Source: Polynucleobacter necessarius (lineage in GTDB: Bacteria > Pseudomonadota > Gammaproteobacteria > Burkholderiales > Burkholderiaceae). Taken from it: 64,000 nt of DNA. Location of the stretch: contig NZ_LT606948.1 of assembly GCF_900095185.1 (NCBI RefSeq), positions 1,526,509 through 1,590,508 of the forward strand. Reading direction: 5' to 3'. The translations under genes were made by a program, and so were the position numbers. A model generated the notes under the pieces. It ran no database searches and had not been told where the DNA came from. It worked only from the letters and a program-made list of their open reading frames with translations. Below are positions 9,586-17,837 of this stretch, in pieces. Within the stretch, counting starts at the first letter, position 1. Each line of letters begins with the position of its first letter.

Positions 9586-9999
9586 TTAAGGTGCATTCAA
9601 TTTTCTCAACATAAAAGTCCCACTAGATTTAGCGGTTAGCTCCCCGGATTCATTTAAAACTATGGCCTCGCAATAGTTAATGGTTTTTCCTGGCTTCAAA
9701 ATACTACCCTCAACTGCAATTTTGCCGATACTTGGACGCAAGAAGCTCACCGTCATACCGATCGTCATAGCCCCCAACGGGACATCAGCTGTGCTTCTGG
9801 CAGCAGCACCCATCGCGAAATCCAATAGGGTCATGATGACGCCTCCATGAGCAATACCAAAGCTATTCTCATATTCGGGTCTGATTTCAAGTCTAATGCG
9901 AGACTTGCCATCTTTTGCATATTCTGGGACAACACCCAAATGCGCTAAAAAAGGAATCTTGAGGCCAAAATATTCAATTGATTTGTCAGTACTTGTCAT
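9586..9999 (-). CDS. PaaI-type acyl-CoA thioesterase (hotdog fold)
   Basis: A 137-residue hotdog-fold thioesterase. The family signature GIAHGGVIMTLLDFAMG, with the HGG turn and the catalytic-helix Asp, is at about residues 48-64, followed by the TIGMTVSFLRP strand. PaaI/YigI-like members hydrolyse acyl- or aryl-acyl-CoA; the substrate here is unknown. It is a single gene between the H-NS region and tRNA-Pro, without an obvious operon partner. The length is normal and the frame is intact. Confidence 0.88.
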   Translation of the reverse strand: MTSTDKSIEYFGLKIPFLAHLGVVPEYAKDGKSRIRLEIRPEYENSFGIAHGGVIMTLLDFAMGAAARSTADVPLGAMTIGMTVSFLRPSIGKIAVEGSILKPGKTINYCEAIVLNESGELTAKSSGTFMLRKLNAP

Positions 10000-10036
10000 G
10001 GAATAAGAGATGTGAGTATTACCAGGGGGTTTTGAA

Positions 10037-10113
<77 letters not shown>

Positions 10114-10138
10114 ACGAAAGACAAAATTGTATCAGTAA

Positions 10139-10463
10139 CTATTTGGAGAGAATCTGCAGAACAGCCTGCAATTCATCGCGCAGACGTAGATTGCCACGCG
10201 CTTCCTCGAGACGGTTTCGAGCCCCGCTGATGGTAAAGCCCTCTTCGTATAAAAGAGAGCAAATTTTGCGTATTAAAACTACCTCGTGATGCTGATAGTA
10301 GCGGCGGTTGCTGCGTCTTTTCTGAGGGCTCAGCTGAGAGAGCTCCTGCTCCCAATAACGCACAAAACGTGTGAGCGCACACCACATAGATCAGCTACCT
10401 CACCAATGGTGAAGTAGCGTTTGGGTGGGTTTGGCAGAAGTTGAGAGCTCAGAAGCTAGCATC
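10139..10463 (-). pseudogene. Frameshifted MerR-family regulator
   Basis: Three reading-frame pieces make a MerR-like protein. [13 protein letters not shown] starts at the ATG at 10463, which overlaps the ihfA stop. KRYFTIGEVADLCGV is in a second frame (the MerR HTH). RYWEQELSQLSPQKRRSNRRYY, from about 10353, is in a third and continues to the stop at 10139. The first shift is near 10420 in a C-rich run. The second, near 10355, is a two-base gain or one-base loss (GTTTTGTGCG where GTTTTGCG would restore VLRYWEQE). The gene sits directly after ihfA as in relatives, so its loss is local decay of an otherwise conserved regulator. Confidence 0.85.
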
Positions 10464-10785
10464 AAACTCGGTTTTCTCGAGCATATGACTCCACTACATC
10501 TTTAAGCTTTTGACTGGCATGAAATGTCACCACACGTCGAGCTGCAATCGGAATCATTTGACCTGTCTTTAGATTTCGGCCAGGACGAGCCGATTTATTA
10601 CGCAACTGGAAAGTACCAAAACCAGAAATCTTCACCTCGAATCCAGACTTCAGAGACTGGCCAATACGATCAAAAAAAGCATCAATCATATCTTTGGCTT
10701 CACGCTTATTCAGGCCAACCCGATCAAACAGAGCTTCAGATAACTCATTTTTAGTAACGGTGTCATTAGAAATCAATTCAGTCAT
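10462..10785 (-). CDS. ihfA: Integration host factor subunit alpha
   Basis: A 107-residue HU/IHF-family DNA-bending protein that pairs with IhfB. Family landmarks: LTKxEL-like [22 protein letters not shown] in the N-terminal helices, [21 protein letters not shown] for the beta arm, and [17 protein letters not shown]. It follows pheT in the same orientation (50-base gap), as in most proteobacteria. An AGAAGAGA Shine-Dalgarno precedes the ATG. The stop TGA overlaps the ATG of the former merR. No anomalies. Confidence 0.96.
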   Translation of the reverse strand: MTELISNDTVTKNELSEALFDRVGLNKREAKDMIDAFFDRIGQSLKSGFEVKISGFGTFQLRNKSARPGRNLKTGQMIPIAARRVVTFHASQKLKDVVESYARENRV

Positions 10786-10834
10786 TGCAAGTCTCTTCTG
10801 TAACTATTTATTTGATTTATATCTAATACTAAAC

Positions 10835-13291
10835 CTAGCGCAGGCGAGCTGCGCACTTTTTCTCAACGGCAGCCAATAAAGCAGTCATTACTGCATCAAT
10901 TTGGGCATCCTGCAATGTTTCTTGCGTATTCAAGAGGGTCACACGGAATGCCAGACTCTTCTCATCATCAGCCATAGCGCTTGATCCTGCCCTGGATTTG
11001 AATTCATCAAACAGTTCGATATTACGTACAAAGCTCTGCTTGCTTGCCGCCATTACATCCAACAGAGATTGTGCAGAAACATTTTGCTTCACCACCAGAG
11101 CTAAATCACGTTGCACCGCGGGGAATTTACTTAACTCCTCAGACACAGGAAGACCTAACTCACGAATTGGTTCTAAATCTAACTCAAATAAAACAGGTGC
11201 TTGAGGCAATTCATAGGCTTGCTGCAAACCAGGATGCAATTCTCCAATCCAACCGATTGCAATATTATTTTTTTCTGCTTTCAGAATCACTTGGGCAGAT
11301 CGACCAGGATGAAGCGCTGGATGTTGAGCGGCGTCAGTCACAAAATGTAGCGGATCTAAAACACGCTCGAGATCACCCTTCACATCAAAGAAATCAACTG
11401 CGCGGTTTACATTAGTCCATTGCTCTGGCACAAACAAACCGTAAGCCAATCCCCCAATCTTTTGGGGTTGATGAAAACCAGCAACCTTACCAGCCTCTTC
11501 AGATGCATCTGCATCACGCTTAAATACGCGCCCAGCCTCGAATAAGCGTACACGCCCTGCTCCACGATTTAAATTCGCCTTCAAATTACCAAGTAAGCCG
11601 CCCCATAGGTTGCCGCGCATGACGCCGTACTGACTAGCAATTGGGTTGAGAACCTTAATCAGATCCTGCTCTTTTGCACCGGCGAGACGTTGCTCCCCCT
11701 CCAGATCGGTGAAACCAAAGTTCACTGCCTCTTGATAGCCTTGCAAGGCAAAACGCTGACGCAACAAATGAATGCCGCGTTTTGCTTCTGCTTTTGCGCT
11801 CATTTTTAACGAAGCAACTGGCGGTTGATCTGGAATATTTTCGAAGCCATACATCCGCGCCACTTCTTCAATCAAATCTGCTTCGATTTCGATGTCAAAA
11901 CGATAGCTTGGTGGGGTTACTGTGAATACATCGCCCTCTTGTTCAAATTCGAACCCAAGGCGTTTAAAGCCATCAACAACAATTTCATTGGTCAGCGGAA
12001 CACCAATTACTTTTTCTGCTCTACCCAAACGCATATTCACTGGTTTACGAGCCGGAATATTGAGGATTTGATCATCTACTGGTCCAGCCTGACCTCCGCA
12101 GACCTCAATAATCAAAGCGCTAAGATATTCCAAGCAATTAACGGTATGTTGTGGATCTACACCCCGCTCAAAGCGATGTGCAGCATCAGTACTGAAATTA
12201 AAGCGACGGGCACGACCCTGAATTGCAGAAGGCAGCCAATAAGCCGCTTCCACAAAGATATTTTTCGTATCATCAGACACTGCACAATGATTTCCGCCCA
12301 TAATGCCAGCTAATGCCACAGGACCATTCTGATCGGCAACTACCCCCGCATCTTGCAACTTACCAGCCGTGTCTAAACCTCGCAAAGTTACTGTTTGACC
12401 ATTCAATAACTCAAGTGTTTCGCCTTCTTGGGCCCAACGAACGACGATATCACCGTTCAATTTGTCAATATCAAATATGTGTGTTGGTTGCCCCATTTCT
12501 AACATGACGTAGTGAGAAAGATCCACTAGAACAGAAACACTGCTTTGACCAGCATTACATAAACGCTTAAGAATCCAATCTGGAGTTTTAGCTTGAGGGT
12601 TAACACCACGGATAATGCGACCCGCAAAGCGGCCACAGAGATCAATACTCTCGACAGTCACTTTACGCTTATCTTGAATGGTAACTGCAGGTGGAGTCCA
12701 CGTAGGTGCACAAAGTGGAGCGCCAGTAATGGCAGCTACTTCTCTTGCCATGCCAATCAATGAGAGGCAATCGGCTTTATTAGGCGTTAGCTTGATGACA
12801 AAAATTTGATCATCAAGATTTAAATATTCACGGATATCTTGCCCAATAGGTGCATCAGCAGGCAACTCAAGAATACCCTCGTGATCATCACCTAGACCCA
12901 GCTCTCGTCCAGAGCACAACATACCCTGACTTTCAACGCCACGCAATTTACCTACTTTGATCATAAAAGGTTTACCTCCAACTTCTGCCGGAGGGAGTTC
13001 AGCACCAACCAATGCGCATGGAATCTTAATTCCAGGACGCGCATTTGGCGCACCGCAGACGATTTGCAATTCTTGACCAGTACCTGCATCCACTTTACAT
13101 ACGCGCAAACGATCGGCATCTAGATGCTGTTCTGCAGACAAAATCTGCGCAATCACAATCTTGGTAAATGCCGGCGCAACTGAGTGCTGCGCCTCAACCT
13201 CTAAACCAGCCATTGTCATTCCATGACCAAGCGCATCACTATCTAGTGATGGGTTTACATACTGACGAAGCCAAGATTCAGAAAATTGCAT
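10835..13291 (-). CDS. pheT: Phenylalanyl-tRNA synthetase beta subunit
   Basis: An 818-residue PheT, full length. The order of domains is visible: N-terminal EMAP/tRNA-binding-like domain (about 40-150, QIVCGAPNARPGIKIPCALVGAELP), B3/B4 editing region in the middle (ALAGIMGGNHCAVSDDT), B5 domain, catalytic-like domain, and a C-terminal anticodon-binding FDX-ACB domain beginning near SKFPAVQRDLALVV. It forms the (alpha-beta)2 enzyme with PheS, encoded 31 bases upstream. Intact. Confidence 0.97.
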   Translation of the reverse strand: MQFSESWLRQYVNPSLDSDALGHGMTMAGLEVEAQHSVAPAFTKIVIAQILSAEQHLDADRLRVCKVDAGTGQELQIVCGAPNARPGIKIPCALVGAELPPAEVGGKPFMIKVGKLRGVESQGMLCSGRELGLGDDHEGILELPADAPIGQDIREYLNLDDQIFVIKLTPNKADCLSLIGMAREVAAITGAPLCAPTWTPPAVTIQDKRKVTVESIDLCGRFAGRIIRGVNPQAKTPDWILKRLCNAGQSSVSVLVDLSHYVMLEMGQPTHIFDIDKLNGDIVVRWAQEGETLELLNGQTVTLRGLDTAGKLQDAGVVADQNGPVALAGIMGGNHCAVSDDTKNIFVEAAYWLPSAIQGRARRFNFSTDAAHRFERGVDPQHTVNCLEYLSALIIEVCGGQAGPVDDQILNIPARKPVNMRLGRAEKVIGVPLTNEIVVDGFKRLGFEFEQEGDVFTVTPPSYRFDIEIEADLIEEVARMYGFENIPDQPPVASLKMSAKAEAKRGIHLLRQRFALQGYQEAVNFGFTDLEGEQRLAGAKEQDLIKVLNPIASQYGVMRGNLWGGLLGNLKANLNRGAGRVRLFEAGRVFKRDADASEEAGKVAGFHQPQKIGGLAYGLFVPEQWTNVNRAVDFFDVKGDLERVLDPLHFVTDAAQHPALHPGRSAQVILKAEKNNIAIGWIGELHPGLQQAYELPQAPVLFELDLEPIRELGLPVSEELSKFPAVQRDLALVVKQNVSAQSLLDVMAASKQSFVRNIELFDEFKSRAGSSAMADDEKSLAFRVTLLNTQETLQDAQIDAVMTALLAAVEKKCAARLR

Positions 13292-13322
13292 AGCGCTTTA
13301 TAAAATTCGAATGATGTGTTGG

Positions 13323-14369
13323 TTACGCAGGAAACTGGGCTAAAAAACGAAGATCATTTTCAAAAAATAGTCGTAAATCATCCACTCCATAGCGCAACAT
13401 GGTTAAGCGCTCTAGACCAGAGCCAAAGGCAAAGCCAGTGTAACGCTCTGGATCAATGCCCATATTGCGTAGCACATTCGGGTGCACTTGACCCGCACCA
13501 GAGATCTCCAACCAACGACCAGCAAGTTTGCCACCACCAAAGGCCATATCTATCTCAGCAGAAGGCTCGGTAAACGGGAAATAGGATGGGCGGAACCGCA
13601 CTTGTAATTCATTTGTCTCAAAAAATGTTTTCAAGAAATCGGTATATACGCCTTTCAAGTCAGCAAAGGAGACGGATTCAGCAATCCATAATCCTTCAAC
13701 TTGATGAAACATGGGTGAGTGCGTAGCATCACTATCCACGCGATAGGTTCTACCTGGGGCAATTACTTTGATTGGCGGCATCACATCAGCATTAGCGAAT
13801 TTCTTGACATGCTCACTGGCATAACGAACTTGAATTGGGCTAGTATGCGTCCGCAATAACAAAGGCTTTTCATGCGAATCTTTGCCATCAACATAAAAGG
13901 TATCCTGCATGGAACGTGCAGGATGATTTTCAGGGCTGTTCAAGGCTGTGAAATTAAACCAATCGGTTTCAATTTCAGGGCCATCTGCTACATCAAAACC
14001 AATTGAGCGGAATATCTCCTCAACCCGCTCCCAGGTACGCATTACAGGATGCAAACTACCTACCGTTTGACCACGGCCAGGCAAGGAAACATCGATAGAC
14101 TCAGCTGTAAGACGCTGCATTAACACAGCATCTGCCAACGCTTGGCGACGCTCTTGTAATGCAGTCTCAACTTGGGTTTTGATTTGATTAATTTGGGCGC
14201 CAGCACTCTTGCGCTCTTCAGGCGACATTCCACCGAGCGCTTTTAAACGCTCAGTGAGAACACCTGACTTACCGAGATACTTGGCTTTCGCGTCCTCGAG
14301 AGCTGCCGAATCGGCAGCTCTCGAGAAGTCACGTTTCGCATCCTCGACAATGTGGTCGAGAGAAACCAT
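13323..14369 (-). CDS. pheS: Phenylalanyl-tRNA synthetase alpha subunit
   Basis: A 348-residue class II synthetase catalytic subunit. It has an N-terminal coiled-coil tRNA-binding region (residues 1-100), motif 2 around [19 protein letters not shown], and motif 3 [21 protein letters not shown] near the C-terminus. It lies between rplT and pheT. One oddity: codons 16-26, inside the coiled coil, form a 31-base near-perfect palindrome (14295-14325, 15-bp arms and one central base), described under findings. The frame is nevertheless intact and the encoded residues are plausible for the family. Confidence 0.97.
   Translation of the reverse strand: MVSLDHIVEDAKRDFSRAADSAALEDAKAKYLGKSGVLTERLKALGGMSPEERKSAGAQINQIKTQVETALQERRQALADAVLMQRLTAESIDVSLPGRGQTVGSLHPVMRTWERVEEIFRSIGFDVADGPEIETDWFNFTALNSPENHPARSMQDTFYVDGKDSHEKPLLLRTHTSPIQVRYASEHVKKFANADVMPPIKVIAPGRTYRVDSDATHSPMFHQVEGLWIAESVSFADLKGVYTDFLKTFFETNELQVRFRPSYFPFTEPSAEIDMAFGGGKLAGRWLEISGAGQVHPNVLRNMGIDPERYTGFAFGSGLERLTMLRYGVDDLRLFFENDLRFLAQFPA
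14295..14325. repeat. Perfect 15-bp-arm palindrome within pheS
   Basis: The 31 bases from 14295 to 14325 read CTCGAGAGCTGCCGA, one A, then the exact reverse complement TCGGCAGCTCTCGAG. They encode residues [10 protein letters not shown] of PheS. In RNA this would form a very stable hairpin soon after the start codon. It has no terminator T-run. Possible origins are chance codon choice or conversion of a quasi-palindrome to a perfect one during replication. Confidence 0.9.
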
Positions 14370-14395
14370 CGCAGCTTAATTTAAAAAAACTAAGA

Positions 14396-14761
14396 TTAAG
14401 CTGCAGCGTTTACTACGGATTTGATCCGCGCAACCAAAGCAGCAAAAGCCGCTTTGTCAGCAATGGCCATATCAGAAAGCACTTTGCGATCGAGTTCGAT
14501 TGCAGCTTTCTTCATGCCATTCATAAATACGCTATAGGTCATATCATGCTGACGAACTGCTGCATTGATACGCGCGATCCATAAAGCACGGAATACACGT
14601 TTCTTGTTGCGACGGTCACGGTATGCATACTGACCAGCACGCATAACCGCTTGCTTAGCAATACGGAATACATTTTTACGACGACCGCGGTAACCTGTTG
14701 CGGCATCGATAATTTTTTTATGACGGGCTCTTGCTGTAACCCCACGTTTGACTCTTGACAT
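14396..14761 (-). CDS. rplT: 50S ribosomal protein L20
   Basis: A 121-residue L20: basic N-terminus ([16 protein letters not shown]), [35 protein letters not shown] in the long helix, and a conserved globular C-terminus with [10 protein letters not shown]. Binds 23S rRNA early in 50S assembly and in several bacteria represses the infC-rpmI-rplT transcript. It follows rpmI by 25 bases. Intact, normal length. Confidence 0.98.
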   Translation of the reverse strand: MSRVKRGVTARARHKKIIDAATGYRGRRKNVFRIAKQAVMRAGQYAYRDRRNKKRVFRALWIARINAAVRQHDMTYSVFMNGMKKAAIELDRKVLSDMAIADKAAFAALVARIKSVVNAAA

Positions 14762-14786
14762 TGAATTCTCCTAATCTAGTCTGAGG

Positions 14787-14984
14787 TTAAGCGTAAGGAA
14801 GCATGGAGCGAATTGACTTCACGTCAGACTTCGCAACTTCTGTGGAACTACGTAAATGACGCTTATTCTTTGTGGTCTTCTTAGTGAGGATATGGCGTTT
14901 GAATGCCTGACCTCGTTTAATCGTTCCGCCTGCGCGAACTGTGAAGCGCTTTTTAGCGCTACTCTTGCTCTTCATCTTGGGCAT
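14787..14984 (-). CDS. rpmI: 50S ribosomal protein L35
   Basis: A 65-residue L35, very basic: [20 protein letters not shown] at the N-terminus and [15 protein letters not shown] in the middle. I use the ATG at 14984 (MPKMK, the family's universal start) with GAAGGGG upstream, rather than an in-frame start 15 bases earlier. It lies between infC and rplT. The 140-base infC-rpmI gap holds two perfect hairpins that may be regulatory. Confidence 0.97.
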   Translation of the reverse strand: MPKMKSKSSAKKRFTVRAGGTIKRGQAFKRHILTKKTTKNKRHLRSSTEVAKSDVKSIRSMLPYA

Positions 14985-15019
14985 AAAGCACCCCTTCAAT
15001 TACTTGTGCAACATAGGTG

Positions 15020-15126
15020 GTAACCGACGGTTACTCTTCCTGTACCCAGAAGCACTTCAAACTACCAGCGTTCTCAGTTATTCACTAAGATCGTCTCCCT
15101 GCATAAGAACTAGGTAGAACCTAGTT
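15020..15126 (-). promoter_or_regulatory. infC-rpmI leader with two perfect hairpins (possible L20 autoregulatory leader)
   Basis: Between the infC stop and the rpmI start, two exact inverted repeats occur on the transcript. AACTAGGT...ACCTAGTT (15108-15126, 3-base loop) overlaps the infC stop codon. GTAACCG-A-CGGTTAC lies at 15020-15034. L20 is known to bind leader RNA of this operon in other bacteria to repress rpmI-rplT. Whether these hairpins are that site, a processing site or an attenuation element is inference. Confidence 0.4.
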
Positions 15127-15649
15127 ACTTAGCCTTACGAATGGGGGCTAATACCATCACCATCTGGCGGCCCTCCATCTTTGGAAACTGTTCAACTTGA
15201 CCGTACTCAGCAAGATCCAACTTTAAACGCTCCAACATTCTGACTCCGATTTCTTGGTGGGCCATTTCACGACCCCGAAGCCGCAGTGTAATCTTTGTCT
15301 TATCGCCATCTTCCAAAAAGCGGATTAGATTGCGTAGCTTCACACCGTAGTCACCATCATCAGTAGCAAGTCGGAATTTCACTTCCTTCACCTGAATTAC
15401 CTTTTGCTTCAGCTTTGCTTCATGCATCCGCTTAGCCTCTTGGTATTTGAATTTGCCAAAGTCCATGATCCGGACAACAGGTGGTACAGCCGTCGGAGCA
15501 ATTTCAACCAAATCGGTTTCCTTCTCTTCTGCCGCAGTCAAGGCTTCACTCAACTTAACTACACCGATGGACTCACCATCCATTCCAATCAAACGCACTT
15601 CAGGAGCAGTAATTTCCCGGTTAATGCGTTGCAATTTTTCAGTAGCGAT
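15125..15649 (-). CDS. infC: Translation initiation factor IF-3 (apparent AUC start)
   Basis: IF-3 binds the 30S subunit and discriminates against non-AUG starts. Reading from an ATC at 15649 gives 174 residues beginning (M)[18 protein letters not shown], which matches the family N-terminus. The first conventional start in frame, a TTG at 15634, would cut off five residues. AAGGA lies nine bases before the ATC, a good ribosome-binding distance. E. coli infC uses AUU and is autoregulated through it, so a rare start is expected. Other landmarks: [17 protein letters not shown] linker and C-terminal [14 protein letters not shown]. Downstream of thrS. Confidence 0.93.
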   Translation of the reverse strand: MATEKLQRINREITAPEVRLIGMDGESIGVVKLSEALTAAEEKETDLVEIAPTAVPPVVRIMDFGKFKYQEAKRMHEAKLKQKVIQVKEVKFRLATDDGDYGVKLRNLIRFLEDGDKTKITLRLRGREMAHQEIGVRMLERLKLDLAEYGQVEQFPKMEGRQMVMVLAPIRKAK

Positions 15650-15691
15650 CTTCTTAATTCCTTTAAAAAAACAATAAAAACCGTTCCAACC

Positions 15692-17614
15692 CTAGCTAGA
15701 CTCGGGTCCGACTTTCTGGGATATATCCTGCTGTAGTCGGGCAACGAAGGCAGTTAGAGGCATTACACCTAAATCCACTCCGCCACGGGCACGAACGGCT
15801 ACCGTATTACTTTCAGATTCTTTACCCCCTACAACAAGCAAAAATGGGATCTTCTGTAATGCGTGCTCGCGTATTTTATACGTAATTTTCTCGTTCCGCA
15901 AATCTGCTTCCACTCTAAACCCTTGTTTTTTCAGCAATTGCTGCACTTTTTGTGCATACGCAGCAGAATTTCCAGAGATATTGAGGACTACGGCCTGGAT
16001 CGGAGCAAGCCAAACAGGCATATTTCCAGCGTGATTTTCGATCAAAATACCGATAAAACGCTCTAAGGAGCCCACAATAGCCCTATGAAGCATCACAGGG
16101 GTCTTGCGGCTATTGTCTTCAGCAACATATTCCGCACGCAAGCGCGCTGGCATTGAAAAATCCACCTGAATAGTTCCACACTGCCAAGTTCGCTCAATGG
16201 AGTCTTTTAGGTGATATTCGATCTTGGGACCATAAAAAGCACCTTCACCTGGCAACTCTTCCCATTCTTGCCCAGAAACCTTAAGTGCCCCTCGGAGAGC
16301 CTCTTCTGCTTTATTCCAAATGGCATCATCGCCTACTCGCTTGGCTGGGCGCAAGGCCAGTTTCACAGCCACCTCAGCAAAGCCAAAATCTTGATATACC
16401 GCACGCACCGCTTTATCAAAAGCAGCAACTTCAGATTGAATTTGATCTTCAGTACAGAAAATATGGCCATCGTCTTGTGTAAAACCACGCACACGCATTA
16501 AGCCATGCAGTGCACCTGATGGCTCGTTACGATGACATTGACCAAACTCACCAAAACGTAATGGCAATTCACGATAACTATGCAGACCAGAGTTATAAAT
16601 TTGTACGTGGCCAGGACAATTCATCGGCTTTAATGCATAAGCACGATTCTCCGACTCGGTCGTGAACATAGTCTCTTTGTAATTTTCCCAGTGACCCGAT
16701 TTTTCCCAAAGACCGCGATCCAAAATCTGTGGCGCCTTCACTTCTTGATAGCCTTCTTGTTGATACACGCGACGCATGCATTGCTCAACCTCTTGCCAAA
16801 TAGACCAACCTTTTGGATGCCAGAAAATTAATCCTGGCGCCTCTTCTTGAAAATGAAATAAATCAAGCTGCTTACCAAGGCGGCGATGATCGCGCTTCTC
16901 GGATTCTTCGAGCCTATGCAAATAGGCATCTTGATCCTCTTTACACAACCATGCAGTACCGTATATACGCTGCAGCATCTCATTCTTACTATCACCTCGC
17001 CAGTAGGCCCCAGCAAGCTTCATGAGCTTAAATACCTTCAGCTTTCCAGTAGACGGAACATGTGGACCACGGCATAAATCAGTGAACTTACCTTCGGCGT
17101 ATAGCGAAACATCTTCGCCATGCGGAATACTCGCAATAAGTTCTGCCTTGTAATTTTCGCCTTGATCTTTAAATAACTTCACGGCGTCATCTCTTGGCAT
17201 AACTCTACGCACGACTGGCTCATCTTTTTTAGCGAGCTCAATCATTTTCTTGTCGAGAGCGATCAAGTCATCAGGTGTAAATGGACGGTGATAAGAGAAG
17301 TCGTAGTAAAAACCATTTTCTACTACTGGACCAATCGTCACTTGTGCTTCTGGAAATAATTCTTTAACTGCATAAGCTAATAAATGCGCTGTAGAGTGCC
17401 GAACAATCCCCAATGCTTCTGGACTTTTATCAGTAATCATGGCCAGTTGACTGTCTTTATCGATCACAAAACTGGTATCGACCATCTTGCCATCTACGAT
17501 GCCGCCTAAGGCAGCCTTCGCAAGACCACTACCGATACTTTGAGCCACATCCGCAACGCGCACTGGCGCCTCAAACTCACGTTTTGATCCATCGGGCAGA
17601 GTAACTACAAGCAT
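15692..17614 (-). CDS. thrS: Threonyl-tRNA synthetase
   Basis: A 640-residue class II synthetase with TGS domain (1-60), editing/SAD domain ([13 protein letters not shown] near residue 75 and its second His-containing motif [14 protein letters not shown]), catalytic core with the zinc ligand motif [23 protein letters not shown] and motif 3, and a C-terminal anticodon-binding domain. First gene of the thrS-infC-rpmI-rplT-pheS-pheT-ihfA run. It begins about 125 bases downstream of tRNA-Val. Intact. Confidence 0.97.
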   Translation of the reverse strand: MLVVTLPDGSKREFEAPVRVADVAQSIGSGLAKAALGGIVDGKMVDTSFVIDKDSQLAMITDKSPEALGIVRHSTAHLLAYAVKELFPEAQVTIGPVVENGFYYDFSYHRPFTPDDLIALDKKMIELAKKDEPVVRRVMPRDDAVKLFKDQGENYKAELIASIPHGEDVSLYAEGKFTDLCRGPHVPSTGKLKVFKLMKLAGAYWRGDSKNEMLQRIYGTAWLCKEDQDAYLHRLEESEKRDHRRLGKQLDLFHFQEEAPGLIFWHPKGWSIWQEVEQCMRRVYQQEGYQEVKAPQILDRGLWEKSGHWENYKETMFTTESENRAYALKPMNCPGHVQIYNSGLHSYRELPLRFGEFGQCHRNEPSGALHGLMRVRGFTQDDGHIFCTEDQIQSEVAAFDKAVRAVYQDFGFAEVAVKLALRPAKRVGDDAIWNKAEEALRGALKVSGQEWEELPGEGAFYGPKIEYHLKDSIERTWQCGTIQVDFSMPARLRAEYVAEDNSRKTPVMLHRAIVGSLERFIGILIENHAGNMPVWLAPIQAVVLNISGNSAAYAQKVQQLLKKQGFRVEADLRNEKITYKIREHALQKIPFLLVVGGKESESNTVAVRARGGVDLGVMPLTAFVARLQQDISQKVGPESS

Positions 17615-17661
17615 GATGACCCCATCTTCTTTACCGAACTACATTCTGTACAGCTCTTCCC

Positions 17662-17696
17662 AAAAAGAAAGCGCGGTAGCTTTGGGGCATCCGCGC
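17662..17696 (-). terminator. Rho-independent terminator after tRNA-Val
   Basis: On the minus strand GCGCGG and CCGCGC (17691-17696 and 17671-17676) form a GC-rich stem, followed by TTTCTTTTT (17662-17670). It lies just past the tRNA-Val 3' end and before thrS, so it separates the two units. Confidence 0.75.
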
Positions 17697-17739
17697 CTCT
17701 TTGGTTCTCCAAACGGAGTTCCTTTGGGGCCTTATTCAT

Positions 17740-17816
17740 TGGTAGGCTCGATTGGACTCGAACCAACAACCCCCACCATGTCAAGGTGGTGCTCTAACCA
17801 GCTGAGCTACGAGCCT
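17740..17816 (-). tRNA. tRNA-Val (anticodon GAC)
   Basis: A 77-base cloverleaf on the minus strand: acceptor AGGCTCG/CGAGCCT with encoded A-CCA, D arm GCTC...GAGC containing AGCTGGTTA, anticodon arm ACCTTGACATGGTGG region with GAC in the loop, and T arm with GTTCGAGTC. Reads GUC/GUU valine codons. It lies between relA (upstream) and thrS. Confidence 0.96.
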
Positions 17817-17837
17817 ATAATATAGGCTTCCATTTTA

